From Paenibacillus chitinolyticus NBRC 15660 (GTDB lineage Bacteria; Bacillota; Bacilli; Paenibacillales; NBRC-103111), in NCBI RefSeq assembly GCF_000739915.1, contig NZ_BBJT01000001.1:62001-126000 (forward strand): a stretch of DNA of 64,000 nt, read 5' to 3'. The notes under the pieces are model-generated. The model ran no database searches, was not told the DNA's origin, and worked only from the letters and a program-made list of their open reading frames with translations. Positions 50,558 through 59,244 of this stretch are shown here, in pieces. Made by a program: the position numbers and the translations under genes. Position 1 is the first letter of the stretch. Each line of letters begins with the position of its first letter.

Positions 50558-51259
50558 ATGTATAAAATTTTCATCGTGGAAGATGACCCGAAAATCGCCG
50601 GCCTTCTGCGTTCGTATCTCGTCAAGTACGGATACGAGGTGGACGAAGCGGAAGATTTCGGCCGCGTTCTGGACGCGTTTTTGGCGTCCGGGGCCCATCT
50701 GATCCTGCTGGACGTCAATCTGCCGAGCTATGACGGATTTTATTGGTGCCGCCAGATCCGTGCCCATTCCGTTTGTCCGATTCTGTTTATTTCCGCGCGG
50801 GACAGCCAGATGGACCAGGTGATGGCGCTGGAGAATGGGGCGGATGATTATATAACGAAACCTTACGATATGGAAATCGTTCTGGCCAAAATCCGCAGTC
50901 ACCTGCGGAGAGCTTACGGCTCGTATGCTCAGACACAGGAGGAAAGAACCGTGCAGTGCGGTTCACTCGTGCTGTATCCGGAGCGATATGTCGTCAGCGT
51001 GGACGGACGATCCGCCGAACTGACGCAGAAGGAATCGGTGCTGCTGGAGGCGCTGATGGAGAAGCAGGGACGCGTCGTCGGCCGGGAACGGCTGCTCGAC
51101 CTGATGTGGGAAGATCAGCATTTTATAGACGACAACACGCTGAACGTATATATCACCCGGGTCCGCAAAAAGCTCAAGGAACTGGGCTGCCCGCAGGCCG
51201 TGGATACCGTAAGAGGGGCCGGGTACCGCTTCGGCGCAGCGCCTCCCGGACAAGTATGA
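50558..51259 (+). CDS. OmpR-family response regulator, BceR-like
   Basis: 233 residues. Receiver domain with EDDPKI, phospho-acceptor in LILLDVNLPSYDGFYWCR and KPYD; winged-helix DNA-binding domain in the second half. The phrase LPSYDGFYWCRQIR is characteristic of regulators paired with intramembrane-sensing kinases of the Bce type. The stop overlaps the kinase start (ATGA). The likely target is the promoter of the transporter genes at 52482. Confidence 0.93.
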   Translation: MYKIFIVEDDPKIAGLLRSYLVKYGYEVDEAEDFGRVLDAFLASGAHLILLDVNLPSYDGFYWCRQIRAHSVCPILFISARDSQMDQVMALENGADDYITKPYDMEIVLAKIRSHLRRAYGSYAQTQEERTVQCGSLVLYPERYVVSVDGRSAELTQKESVLLEALMEKQGRVVGRERLLDLMWEDQHFIDDNTLNVYITRVRKKLKELGCPQAVDTVRGAGYRFGAAPPGQV

Positions 51260-52248
51260 GCCTGTTCTGGAAAGACCACAGGCCGCTGCTGCTGTTTTAT
51301 ATGGCCCAGATGCTGCTGGTGCCCGCCCTCTACTGGCTGAGCGGGGAAGGCCGTCCGCCCGGGATCGTGCTTTACGGGATGGCGATCAGCTTCGCCGTGC
51401 TTCTGTTGTATCTCCTTTTCCGGTACTGGCAGCAAAGTGCGCTCTACAACAGTCTGGACAATCCTTCGTCCGCCGCGGACGACAGTTTTGAGATTCCGGG
51501 GGATTCAGCGCTCGCGGAGGCGTTCCGGGAAGTGCTTCGCTCGAAAGAGCGGACGTACGAGCAGCAGCTGCATGCGTATCAGAGCAAAATGGACCGGCAC
51601 ATCGAGTTTATGAACCGCTGGGTCCATCAAATGAAGACCCCGCTGTCGGTCATGCAGCTCACGATCCGGGAGCTGGAAGACGAGCAGATGCGGAGTCTTC
51701 AGGAAGAACTCGATCGCATCCGGAAAGGGCTGGAGATGGTGCTTTACACCTCGCGGCTCGACCGGTTCAGCGAAGATTTTCGCGTGGAAACGACGAACCT
51801 TCTGCGGGTAGTGGGCGAGTCGGTGGCGGAAAACCGGCGGCTCTTCATCCGCAAAGGGATTGCCGCGAAGCTTCACATCGGCGAGAGCCTGGAAGTGTAC
51901 ACCGACCGGAAATGGCTGCTTTTTATGCTCGGTCAGATTTTGACCAATGCCGTTAACTATTCCGCCGGAAAAGGGGACAGCGTCTTCATTGCCGCTTTTA
52001 GGCAGGGAAACGCCACCGTGCTCGAAATTACGGACCAGGGGATCGGGATTGCCCGCGAAGACCTGAAACGGGTGTTCAACCCGTATTACACGGGCCAGAG
52101 AGGCAGGCAGTACCACGAGTCGACGGGAATGGGCCTGTACCTGGTCAAAGAGATCGCCGGGAAACTCGGACACGCCGTGGAGCTGGAATCGGAGGCGGGT
52201 ACCGGCACGACCGTGCGGATCCTTTTCCAGCCGGGACAACGAACCTGA
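51256..52248 (+). CDS. Intramembrane-sensing histidine kinase, BceS-like
   Basis: 330 residues. Two membrane segments in the first 60 residues with a loop of only a few residues, no extracellular sensor domain; H-box FMNRWVHQMKTPLSVMQL, N-box GQILTNAVNYS, G-boxes DQGIGIARED and STGMGLYLVKEI. Such kinases detect antimicrobial peptides through their BceAB transporter. Translationally coupled with the regulator. Confidence 0.93.
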   Translation: MSLFWKDHRPLLLFYMAQMLLVPALYWLSGEGRPPGIVLYGMAISFAVLLLYLLFRYWQQSALYNSLDNPSSAADDSFEIPGDSALAEAFREVLRSKERTYEQQLHAYQSKMDRHIEFMNRWVHQMKTPLSVMQLTIRELEDEQMRSLQEELDRIRKGLEMVLYTSRLDRFSEDFRVETTNLLRVVGESVAENRRLFIRKGIAAKLHIGESLEVYTDRKWLLFMLGQILTNAVNYSAGKGDSVFIAAFRQGNATVLEITDQGIGIAREDLKRVFNPYYTGQRGRQYHESTGMGLYLVKEIAGKLGHAVELESEAGTGTTVRILFQPGQRT

Positions 52249-52271
52249 CCGGAGGCCACCGTGCAAGTAGG

Positions 52272-52299
52272 GCGCTGCAAGCTGCAGCGCTCTTTTTTT
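52272..52299 (+). terminator. Intrinsic terminator after BceS-like gene
   Basis: GCGCTGCA (52272-52279) and TGCAGCGC (52283-52290) with a 3-nt loop, then TCTTTTTTTT. It separates the two-component transcript from the transporter transcript. Confidence 0.9.
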
Positions 52300-52350
52300 T
52301 GCCTGTGGGGGCGGCCCGCGAATACTTCCGAACGGAAAGGCGAACATAAT

Positions 52351-52367
52351 CTTACAGCGATTGTAAG
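52351..52367 (+). promoter_or_regulatory. Inverted repeat, probable BceR-like binding site
   Basis: CTTACA-GCGAT-TGTAAG is a perfect 6-5-6 inverted repeat 115 bp before the transporter ATPase start, between the terminator and a TACAGT -10-like sequence near 52412. BceR-type regulators bind inverted repeats in such positions. Confidence 0.6.
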
Positions 52368-52481
52368 GATGCGTTAAGGTAAATCCATAGCCGGCCCGCC
52401 CGGTATTTTGTACAGTAGGGGTAAGCTAGCTGATTCACGAACAGAAACCGGACAGAGTATTCCGGGACAGGAGTGAGAAAC

Positions 52482-53252
52482 ATGGATATTTTACAAGTGA
52501 AGGATCTTCATAAAACGTATCCGGGCAAAGTCGTGACCCATGCTTTAACGGATATACATTTAACGATCGGGAAAGGCGAGTTTGTCGGAATCATGGGCCC
52601 TTCGGGAAGCGGTAAAACGACACTGCTGAATATGGTGTCGACCATTGACCGGCCGAGTTCGGGTGAAGTAAACATCAACGGGCAGAATCCGTACCTAATG
52701 AAGAAAAAAGACCTAGCCGCGTTCCGCCGCAGGCAGCTCGGTTTCGTCTTTCAAGATTTCAACCTGCTGGACACACTCACGGTAGCGGAGAACATCGTGC
52801 TTCCGCTGACGCTGGACAACCGCAAGCTGAGTGAGATGGACCGCAAGCTGGAGGAAGTTGCCACGCGCCTGGGCATTAAGGATATTCTCGGCAAACGTGT
52901 GTACGAGATATCCGGCGGGCAGCGCCAACGGACGGCCATCGCGAGAGCCGTCATCACTTCGCCGGTTCTGCTCCTGGCAGACGAACCGACGGGCTCTCTC
53001 GACTCCAACGCCTCGCGCGTCGTGATGGAGTCTCTTGCGGAAATCAACGAGCGTGAAGGCACAACGCTTATGCTCGTGACGCATGATCCGCTCGCGGCGA
53101 GCTACTGCCAGCGCATCGTTTTTATCAAAGACGGGAAGCTGGCCGCCGAAATTCACCGGGGCGACAACAGGCAGACGTTTTTCCAGAACATCATCGACAC
53201 ACTGTCTTTCTGGGGAGGGAATACGAATGAACTTTCCTCGATTCGCGTTTAA
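52482..53252 (+). CDS. BceA-like ABC transporter ATPase
   Basis: 256 residues, MacB/LolD-type ATPase. Walker A GPSGSGKTTLLN, signature ISGGQRQRTAIARA, Walker B LLLADEPTGSLD, H-loop VTHDPLAA. ATG 52482 has AGGAGTGAG upstream. With the FtsX-type permease it protects lipid II cycle intermediates from bacitracin-like peptides and also signals to the kinase. The 3' end overlaps the permease gene by 26 bp. Confidence 0.95.
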   Translation: MDILQVKDLHKTYPGKVVTHALTDIHLTIGKGEFVGIMGPSGSGKTTLLNMVSTIDRPSSGEVNINGQNPYLMKKKDLAAFRRRQLGFVFQDFNLLDTLTVAENIVLPLTLDNRKLSEMDRKLEEVATRLGIKDILGKRVYEISGGQRQRTAIARAVITSPVLLLADEPTGSLDSNASRVVMESLAEINEREGTTLMLVTHDPLAASYCQRIVFIKDGKLAAEIHRGDNRQTFFQNIIDTLSFWGGNTNELSSIRV

Positions 53253-55170
53253 CAACGTCAAACGCAACGGCCGGGCTTATTTTGCCTATTTTCTGAGCAG
53301 CGCGTTTATGGTGATGATTTTTTTCACGTATGCCGTATTCATCTATCATCCTCAGCTCGACCGTTCCCTGATGGGACCGATGACCCGGGCCGGGATGCAG
53401 TTTGCCGCGTATGTCGTGTTCATTTTTTCGTTTTTCTTCGTTCTGTATTCCATTAGCATGTTTCTTAAATCCAGGAATAAGGAATTCGGCATTTTAACGA
53501 TTCTAGGTGCGGACTCGGGCCAGATCAACCGGCTGATCTTCCTGGAAAACATGCTGGTCGGAGCCGTCTCCATCGTTACGGGCATTTTCAGCGGGATTTT
53601 TCTGTCAAAGCTGTTCCTGCTCATCAGTATGAAAATGACGGGCATGGAAAATTTGCCGTTTTATTGGCCGATCCGGGCGATTCTTCTGACCGCGGGCAGC
53701 TTCGCTCTCTTGTTTCTCGTTATTTCCGTGCTGACGCTGTTTTTTATTCGTAAAAATAACGTTCTTGAGCTTCTGAACGGAAGTAAAAAGCCTAAAAAAG
53801 AGCCGAAGCTGTCGATCTGGCTCTGCCTGCTCGGTATTGTTCTGCTCACGGCAGGCCTTCTGGCGCTGCGGATCGGGGAACTGGAACCCGGCAATATCTT
53901 TATAGCGGCGGTAACGGGAATCGCGGGGACGTATTTCTTTTATTCGCAGCTGACCGTGCTGGCTATCCGCGTCGTGAAGCGCAGCCGGAAGAGAGTGTGG
54001 AGGGGGACAAGATTGCTGTGGGTGTCGGAGTTCAGCTACAAGCTCAAAGATAACGCCAGGATGTTATTTCTGGTGACGGTCGTGACGTCCGTTTCCTGCA
54101 TGAGTGCGGGCTTCGTCCTGTCCTTCGAGCAGGAGAACCGGGCGAATTATTTAAACAATCCCACGGCCATTCACTATACATCTTACGATCGGGATAACTC
54201 CGATAAAGAATTGAAAGTTATTGACGGCATGCTGAAGGACGCGGGAGCGGCCTACAAACTGCTGGAGACGGACTCCTTCTATGCCTTGCTCAAAGGAAAG
54301 CCGGGTTCCTATGTGGATTTGGTATCCGTGAGCGAATTTAATAAGGTCACAGACGCTTTCGGCAAGGGGCAACCCGGACTCGGAGCCATAAATTCAGGGG
54401 AAGCCGCGGTTGTTTATACGCAAGAAGCGGGAGCGACGAACATACCGGCAGGACCGGTCGAATTGGAGAAACTGCCGGGTACTTTGCAGGTGAACCAGAC
54501 GCGAAAAATGGAATCGCTGGCTTCCCTGTACAGCTCGGGAGCGGCGCTTGTGCTGGAGGATCAGGAGTTTAAGCGGCTTAAGAGCGCTTCCGAGCAAAAT
54601 AGCCCGTTCCGTTCCCGGAACTTTGTCTATTTTGTTCCGGAATGGAACACGGGCAAACTGCCCGGATTAGACAGCCCGGAATCGGTGGTGGGCAATAAAC
54701 TGCTGGCCTGGCACGACGAGCTTCAGAAGAAGCGTGAAACGGACAGCTTTATATCGACCCGGGCCCAGAACTTCTTGCAGACGCAGCAGGCCACATCACT
54801 GTTCCGGTTTATCGGGGTGTTCATCGCGCTTATTTTCTCAATATCGACTGCAAGCTTTCTCTATTTCAAGCTGCACACGGAGCTGGCGGCGGACAGTCAG
54901 ATGTACCGCGCGCTTTCCAAGATCGGCCTCAGCGCCGGCGAAATGAGAAAATCGGCGACGGTTCAGATCGCGCTGCTGTTTTTTACGCCGATCGTCGTCT
55001 CTGCCGTTCAGACCGTTGTCGTTCTGGGCCCCGTGATGAACCGGTTCGGCGTTGCCAAATCGCTCGGCCCCGCCTTGATCGTATCGGCCAGTTTCCTCGC
55101 CGCGCAGGCGGTTTACTTCCTCATTGTGCGTTCGCGTTATGTGCGTACCTTGAACAAGTGGATGGTCTAG
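53227..55170 (+). CDS. BceB-like FtsX-family permease
   Basis: 647 residues. Ten membrane segments: an N-terminal pair (FAYFLSSAFMVMIFFTYAVF), an FtsX block with KSRNKEFGILTILG, and a large extracellular region of about 200 residues between segments seven and eight (from about residue 300 to 520), where BceB-type permeases bind their antibiotic. The start MNFPRFAFNNVKRN is the usual BceB N-terminus; overlapping with the ATPase gene. Confidence 0.94.
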   Translation: MNFPRFAFNNVKRNGRAYFAYFLSSAFMVMIFFTYAVFIYHPQLDRSLMGPMTRAGMQFAAYVVFIFSFFFVLYSISMFLKSRNKEFGILTILGADSGQINRLIFLENMLVGAVSIVTGIFSGIFLSKLFLLISMKMTGMENLPFYWPIRAILLTAGSFALLFLVISVLTLFFIRKNNVLELLNGSKKPKKEPKLSIWLCLLGIVLLTAGLLALRIGELEPGNIFIAAVTGIAGTYFFYSQLTVLAIRVVKRSRKRVWRGTRLLWVSEFSYKLKDNARMLFLVTVVTSVSCMSAGFVLSFEQENRANYLNNPTAIHYTSYDRDNSDKELKVIDGMLKDAGAAYKLLETDSFYALLKGKPGSYVDLVSVSEFNKVTDAFGKGQPGLGAINSGEAAVVYTQEAGATNIPAGPVELEKLPGTLQVNQTRKMESLASLYSSGAALVLEDQEFKRLKSASEQNSPFRSRNFVYFVPEWNTGKLPGLDSPESVVGNKLLAWHDELQKKRETDSFISTRAQNFLQTQQATSLFRFIGVFIALIFSISTASFLYFKLHTELAADSQMYRALSKIGLSAGEMRKSATVQIALLFFTPIVVSAVQTVVVLGPVMNRFGVAKSLGPALIVSASFLAAQAVYFLIVRSRYVRTLNKWMV

Positions 55171-55174
55171 ATTT

Positions 55175-56179
55175 ATGCAAACAGACAAAAATGTCAGAGA
55201 CGCTAAACGGATTGAAACGCTGGATTATTTAAGAGGGTTTGCGCTGCTCGGGATCATTTTCATCAATATCGGCCAGATGGTTTTCGCGACAACGGACAAA
55301 ACTGCCGCGGATACGGCTGTCAATACGTTTATGAACATAGCCGTCAGTCACCGTTTTTTTGTCATCTTTTCCTTTCTTTTCGGAGTCGGTTTCTATCTCT
55401 TCGTATCCCGGGCGAAAGAACGGGGAGACCGTGCCATGCTCTTGTTTACGCGGAGGCTCCTGCTGCTGCTGGCGATCGGTCTGGTGCATCACTTCTTCCA
55501 GCCCGGAGAAGCGCTTTTGATCTATTCGATCCTCGGGTTTCTGCTGATGCCTTTCTTTAAGCTCAAACCGGCCGTCGTGTTTTTGACGGGTTTTATCCTG
55601 ACGATCGCCGGATGTTTTACGGTGTTTCTTCTGGAAATCTGGGGACTGTTTCTGCTTGGATTATGGGCGGGACAGATCGGACTTTTCCGACAAACGGACC
55701 GCTACCGGCGCGGTTTTCTCATTACAATGACCGTGTCCTTTCTGTTTCTTGTCCCGTCTTACTATGTACAGGAAGAAATTCTCGAGCGGACGGGTATGGT
55801 CGATGTGGCCTTTGCGGCAGGAGGTCTTTCGTTCAGCGTGTTTTACGTCACGGCTCTGACACTGATACTTAGGAGCCGTCTGGCTCAGCGGCTGCTGGAG
55901 CCCCTTAAGTATCTGGGGAGAATGGCGCTGACCAATTATCTCATGCAGACCGTGATGATCTTGTCGCTGAGCGCGTTCTTTAACTGGCCGGAGCGAATAC
56001 ATTCCAGTCAGCTGGCTTTGACGGCAGCGGGTATCCTCCTGATCCAGATGGCCGCGAGCACGTGGTGGTTCCGCTATTACCGGATGGGACCCGCGGAGTA
56101 CTTGTGGCGGCTGGGGACATACGGGACAAAGTCCGTCCGGCTTTCCTCCGGCATGAGCGAGACGACTGTAAAGGGATAA
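55175..56179 (+). CDS. DUF418 family membrane protein (YeiB-like)
   Basis: 334 residues, eight or more membrane segments. RIETLDYLRGFALLGIIFINI is the classic N-terminal motif of DUF418/YeiB proteins and LEPLKYLGRMALTNYLMQT the C-terminal one. It starts 5 bp after the BceB-like stop, so it belongs to that transcript; a role in envelope protection is inference. Acyltransferase-related folds have been proposed for the group. Terminator at 56192. Confidence 0.9.
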   Translation: MQTDKNVRDAKRIETLDYLRGFALLGIIFINIGQMVFATTDKTAADTAVNTFMNIAVSHRFFVIFSFLFGVGFYLFVSRAKERGDRAMLLFTRRLLLLLAIGLVHHFFQPGEALLIYSILGFLLMPFFKLKPAVVFLTGFILTIAGCFTVFLLEIWGLFLLGLWAGQIGLFRQTDRYRRGFLITMTVSFLFLVPSYYVQEEILERTGMVDVAFAAGGLSFSVFYVTALTLILRSRLAQRLLEPLKYLGRMALTNYLMQTVMILSLSAFFNWPERIHSSQLALTAAGILLIQMAASTWWFRYYRMGPAEYLWRLGTYGTKSVRLSSGMSETTVKG

Positions 56180-56191
56180 CTCTTTCCGATG

Positions 56192-56239
56192 TGCACCTCG
56201 ATGGTTAGACTCATTCTAACAATTGGAGGTGCATTTTTT
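56192..56239 (+). terminator. Intrinsic terminator after the DUF418 gene
   Basis: TGCACCTC (56192-56199) pairs with GAGGTGCA (56226-56233), with an inner GTTAGA/TCTAAC helix, followed by TTTTTT. Confidence 0.85.
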
Positions 56240-56347
56240 GCATGAAGGAGAAATCATTGCGTACCACTCGAATCGCGCCCAGTCTATTCACAGTATCTAT
56301 CTTGCTGGACCAAGCTTTCAACGTCTAAAGGTCGATGACACACTGTG

Positions 56348-56442
56348 AAGTTGGAGCAATATGCTAACTATCACAATAACGAACGTATCATTAAAAGCCA
56401 AAAGGCATGAGCCCGGTACAGTACCGAGCTCGTGCCTCATAG
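56348..56442 (+). pseudogene. C-terminal remnant of an IS3-family transposase
   Basis: The first frame reads KLEQYANYHNNERIIK, then after a 2-bp frame change KGMSPVQYRARAS and stop, the end of IS3/IS150-type OrfB integrases. No other part of the element or its ends is visible within the 160 bp upstream, where I see nothing else. A relic of a former insertion. Confidence 0.75.
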
Positions 56443-56475
56443 GATGCGTAATATTAGTGTCTAACTTATTGGAAT

Positions 56476-56738
56476 CTAATTGTTAAACGTATTAATTGAT
56501 CCGGTTGCCTCGATGTTGTTTCCATCATCCTTACCTTTGTAGGCTTTAATATAATAACTTCCTGCAGGTTGAGATCCGAAGTTTGTAAAGAAGTACAACT
56601 GGACTCAGCAATACAGGTCGTAAACAGATACGTTTTTGTACCTGTAAGAATGGTAAGTGAGACATTTGGAGCGAAAGTAATGTAGGACTCAAATACAAAA
56701 CAGTTGAAATTAGTCAATAGTTTGATTAGGTGACTATA
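56476..56738 (-). pseudogene. Decayed gene fragment, unknown secreted protein
   Basis: Protein-like pieces are split between frames on the minus strand: YITFAPNVSLTILTGTKTYL in one, and VQLYFFTNFGSQPAG then SYYIKAYKGKDDGNNIEATG ending at TAG 56476 in another, separated by a stop. The second piece resembles the end of an extracellular beta-sandwich domain. I infer a frameshifted remnant; the product is not recognised. Confidence 0.4.
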
Positions 56739-56739
56739 G

Positions 56740-56787
56740 AAAAAACGAAAGTATGAGCATAAACTCATGCTCATACTTTCGTTTTTT
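56740..56787. terminator. Perfect 21-bp stem bidirectional terminator
   Basis: AAAAAACGAAAGTATGAGCAT (21 nt shown as pattern A6-CGAAAGTATGAGCAT) at 56740-56760 pairs exactly with 56767-56787, loop AAACTC. It lies directly behind the ankyrin protein gene on the minus strand. Confidence 0.9.
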
Positions 56788-56789
56788 AA

Positions 56790-58178
56790 TCAATTGGGCC
56801 ACCATAATATGAAACCCTGGGCTTTTTCAATTTCCTTTGCAAACGTTTCAACTGAACCTGTACCACGATCAACGTAATCAGGGTTAAAAGCATAAACTTC
56901 CTTGGCAAATGAGAGAAAATCCTTTGGTTTCTCTAATAATTGAACAACAACCCAGTTAGAACTCGCACTCGCTACCTCCAACTTAGTGGATGTGTTCCAT
57001 TTATCGAGTTGTTTAATTACAGGATCAGCGTCGTAAATTGCACCGATTTCACCCAGCTGTTTCAAAAAATCAGCATCTGTTCCTTTAATTATCACTACTT
57101 GCTCGGGAAGTCTATTTTCGAAAATGTCTCCAGTACGAAATACCTTATATCCCAAGGGAGTTAACTTATTTCTAAGTTGATTGACGGTTTCTTTAGTTGC
57201 TTCACGCATTACAGAAAGCTTTAATCCATAGATAACTTGCGATTTTTCATTGCTAAAAGGGCCGATATCCCCTTTAAAGTCTTGCCGTACAATTTCAAGA
57301 ATTCGTGAATCAAAAGAAGCTTTTAAAGACCACATTTTTGCTTGTTTATTTGTTAGATCTAATAATTTTGATTGGATTTTCAAAAGATTGTTTTTATCTG
57401 TTTCGTTTTGAGCTTTTTCTAAATAAAAATTTGTCCAAGCAAGGGCAGCATTCCCTTCGGAATTTTTCTTCCAGATATCTGCTCCACCGTCAATCAGGAC
57501 CTGAACCATGTCAGGGTTTTTATAATAAATCGCTGTATGTAAAAGGTTTGTAACGAAATTGTATTCATAATTAGGATCGGCTTTATATTTCAGAAGTAAT
57601 TTCGCCATATCCGTGTTGTGATGGTGAATAGCCCACTCTAAAGGGATACTATCCATATGACTATAAAAATTCGGATTCGCTTCTTGATCTAACCAATACT
57701 TTACTTTATCTAAGTCATTGTCTAAACAAGCATGAATGAGATAGTAGCCCTTGTCAGTAACAATGTCAACGTGATTTGTATTTTGTTCCCAAGTAACATC
57801 TCCACCACTCACTTCACCTACAAATCTTAATGGTACAAATGTATCACCATTAATAATGCGTGGTGCAAGAGTTAATTCACTGGATTCAGTGTTCACAAAC
57901 GCATTATTGCTTCCTATAGTAAGCTCAATATTGGTATTCCCGTTTATTGCAGTAATCGATTGCTTCTCTTGATTCCATGTTAACTTATAATTTAGACTTT
58001 CAAATAGAGGCCTAAATTGCACAAGCGTAGTTCCATTTTCGACAATTGGAAGTTGAGTAAATGCTACCTGATAGCCGTTAATGAAAACTCGAATAGGTTC
58101 ATCTGCCTTTGCATCTTTGACATAAGTAAAGAAAAATACGGTAATCGTAATTAAAATGAGAACAAACCTTCGAAACAT
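56790..58178 (-). CDS. Exported protein with stalk domain and ankyrin repeats
   Basis: 462 residues. Signal peptide RRFVLILITITVFFFTYVKDAKA; stalk (copper amine oxidase N-terminal-like) domain at about 30-135 (GTTLVQFRPLFESLN; DTFVPLRFVGEVSGGDVTWEQ); then three ankyrin-type repeats at about 145-250 (GYYLIHACLDNDLDKVKYWLDQEANPN region; HTAIYYKNPDMVQVLIDGGAD). The last 200 residues are not recognised. Markedly AT-rich compared with the window. Ankyrin repeats on a surface-exported bacterial protein suggest protein binding. No operon partner. Confidence 0.85.
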   Translation of the reverse strand: MFRRFVLILITITVFFFTYVKDAKADEPIRVFINGYQVAFTQLPIVENGTTLVQFRPLFESLNYKLTWNQEKQSITAINGNTNIELTIGSNNAFVNTESSELTLAPRIINGDTFVPLRFVGEVSGGDVTWEQNTNHVDIVTDKGYYLIHACLDNDLDKVKYWLDQEANPNFYSHMDSIPLEWAIHHHNTDMAKLLLKYKADPNYEYNFVTNLLHTAIYYKNPDMVQVLIDGGADIWKKNSEGNAALAWTNFYLEKAQNETDKNNLLKIQSKLLDLTNKQAKMWSLKASFDSRILEIVRQDFKGDIGPFSNEKSQVIYGLKLSVMREATKETVNQLRNKLTPLGYKVFRTGDIFENRLPEQVVIIKGTDADFLKQLGEIGAIYDADPVIKQLDKWNTSTKLEVASASSNWVVVQLLEKPKDFLSFAKEVYAFNPDYVDRGTGSVETFAKEIEKAQGFILWWPN

Positions 58179-58359
58179 TTGGTCACCAGCCTATTATTTG
58201 TTTTTTATAGAATACCAAAAAACGGAAGGTCAGGATATAGGTTTCATAAAAGAAGACAGACGATGAAACACTGATTTTCCGTCTTCCGCAGCCGGGGCGA
58301 CCGTTAAGTTGAGATTCTCAAAGGGAGTGCTGGCAAGCGCTCTCGACCGGTTTTATTGC

Positions 58360-58550
58360 GAATAAACGATACGAGGAAGACGGCTGCTTGCAGGTTACCT
58401 TCAACGTATCGGGCGTCAACTCTTCCGTCTGGCTTACGGAGACGATTTTCCAACTTCGGAGACGGCATGGAAGTGCTGGAACCCGGCGAGCTTATCGCGG
58501 ACATCCGGCAGCGGACCGAAAAAATGCGGAATTTGTACTTAAAACTATGA
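58360..58550 (+). pseudogene. C-terminal remnant of a WYL-domain regulator
   Basis: The frame EEDGCLQVTFNVSGVNSSVWL breaks near 58440 and the family sequence resumes in another frame as NFGDGMEVLEPGELIADIRQR, ending TGA 58550. This is the tail of a YafY/DeoR-type WYL regulator, often encoded beside DinB genes. The upstream HTH part is absent. The remaining gap 58179-58359 shows nothing else. Confidence 0.7.
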
Positions 58551-58612
58551 CACACAGATGTCAGTATTTTTCTTTTATACTGAATTCAATACGAAAAAGG
58601 AGTGTGTGACAG

Positions 58613-59119
58613 ATGAGCAACCATCAGGCAGTCGAAATGTACAACTTTCACAATTGGGCGAACGAAACGATTTTCAAGCGGTTAAAAGAGCTTCCCGAAT
58701 CGGTATACCGGCAGGAAATGACGAGCGTCTTTCCGACCGCCGCCAAATTGATGGCTCATATTTATATCGTGGATCTTTGCTGGATTTATGTTTTGGAGGG
58801 AGTGGACATGAACAAGGCCGGCGCGGATGCGCGCCTGAATCAGGAAGAAATCGAGAACATGAGCCTGGAGGAACTGGAGGGCGCATACACGGAATTGTCC
58901 CGGCGCTTTCAGGATTGGATCGCTTTGGGGCAGGATCTCGATCAGCGATTTATGCTCGACAACCCGTATACGCGCAAGCGGGATACGAGCTACGCCGAAG
59001 TTCTTTTTCAGGTTGCCAATCACGGAACTTACCACAGGGGAAATCTCTCGGCTATGCTGCGCCAAATCGGCCAGTCTTCCGTTATGACCGAATATGCGTT
59101 ATACTGGTATAATGAATAG
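58613..59119 (+). CDS. DinB-family protein
   Basis: 168-residue four-helix bundle of the DinB/YfiT group, likely metal-binding: His49 in LMAHIYIVDLCW and the pair in NHGTYHRGN (about 137 and 141) match the usual three-His site. Members include thiol transferases; this one is unassigned. AAAAGGAGTG precedes ATG. Its former WYL regulator upstream is decayed. Confidence 0.9.
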   Translation: MSNHQAVEMYNFHNWANETIFKRLKELPESVYRQEMTSVFPTAAKLMAHIYIVDLCWIYVLEGVDMNKAGADARLNQEEIENMSLEELEGAYTELSRRFQDWIALGQDLDQRFMLDNPYTRKRDTSYAEVLFQVANHGTYHRGNLSAMLRQIGQSSVMTEYALYWYNE

Positions 59120-59244
59120 TACGAGTACGGAATGAGGATGCGTCTGACGCGTCCTTTTTTTAATGAAGAGAGCGGCTGATCTGCCGAAATTTCCGATCTG
59201 CGAAGCCGCAGAATAGCTGAATGCGCAGGCGAGGAGGATGCCCC

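Noticed and set aside
56466-56774. 102-codon minus-strand frame as an intact gene
   Set aside because: Only its middle looks protein-like and the continuing sequence lies in another frame; better described as a decayed gene.
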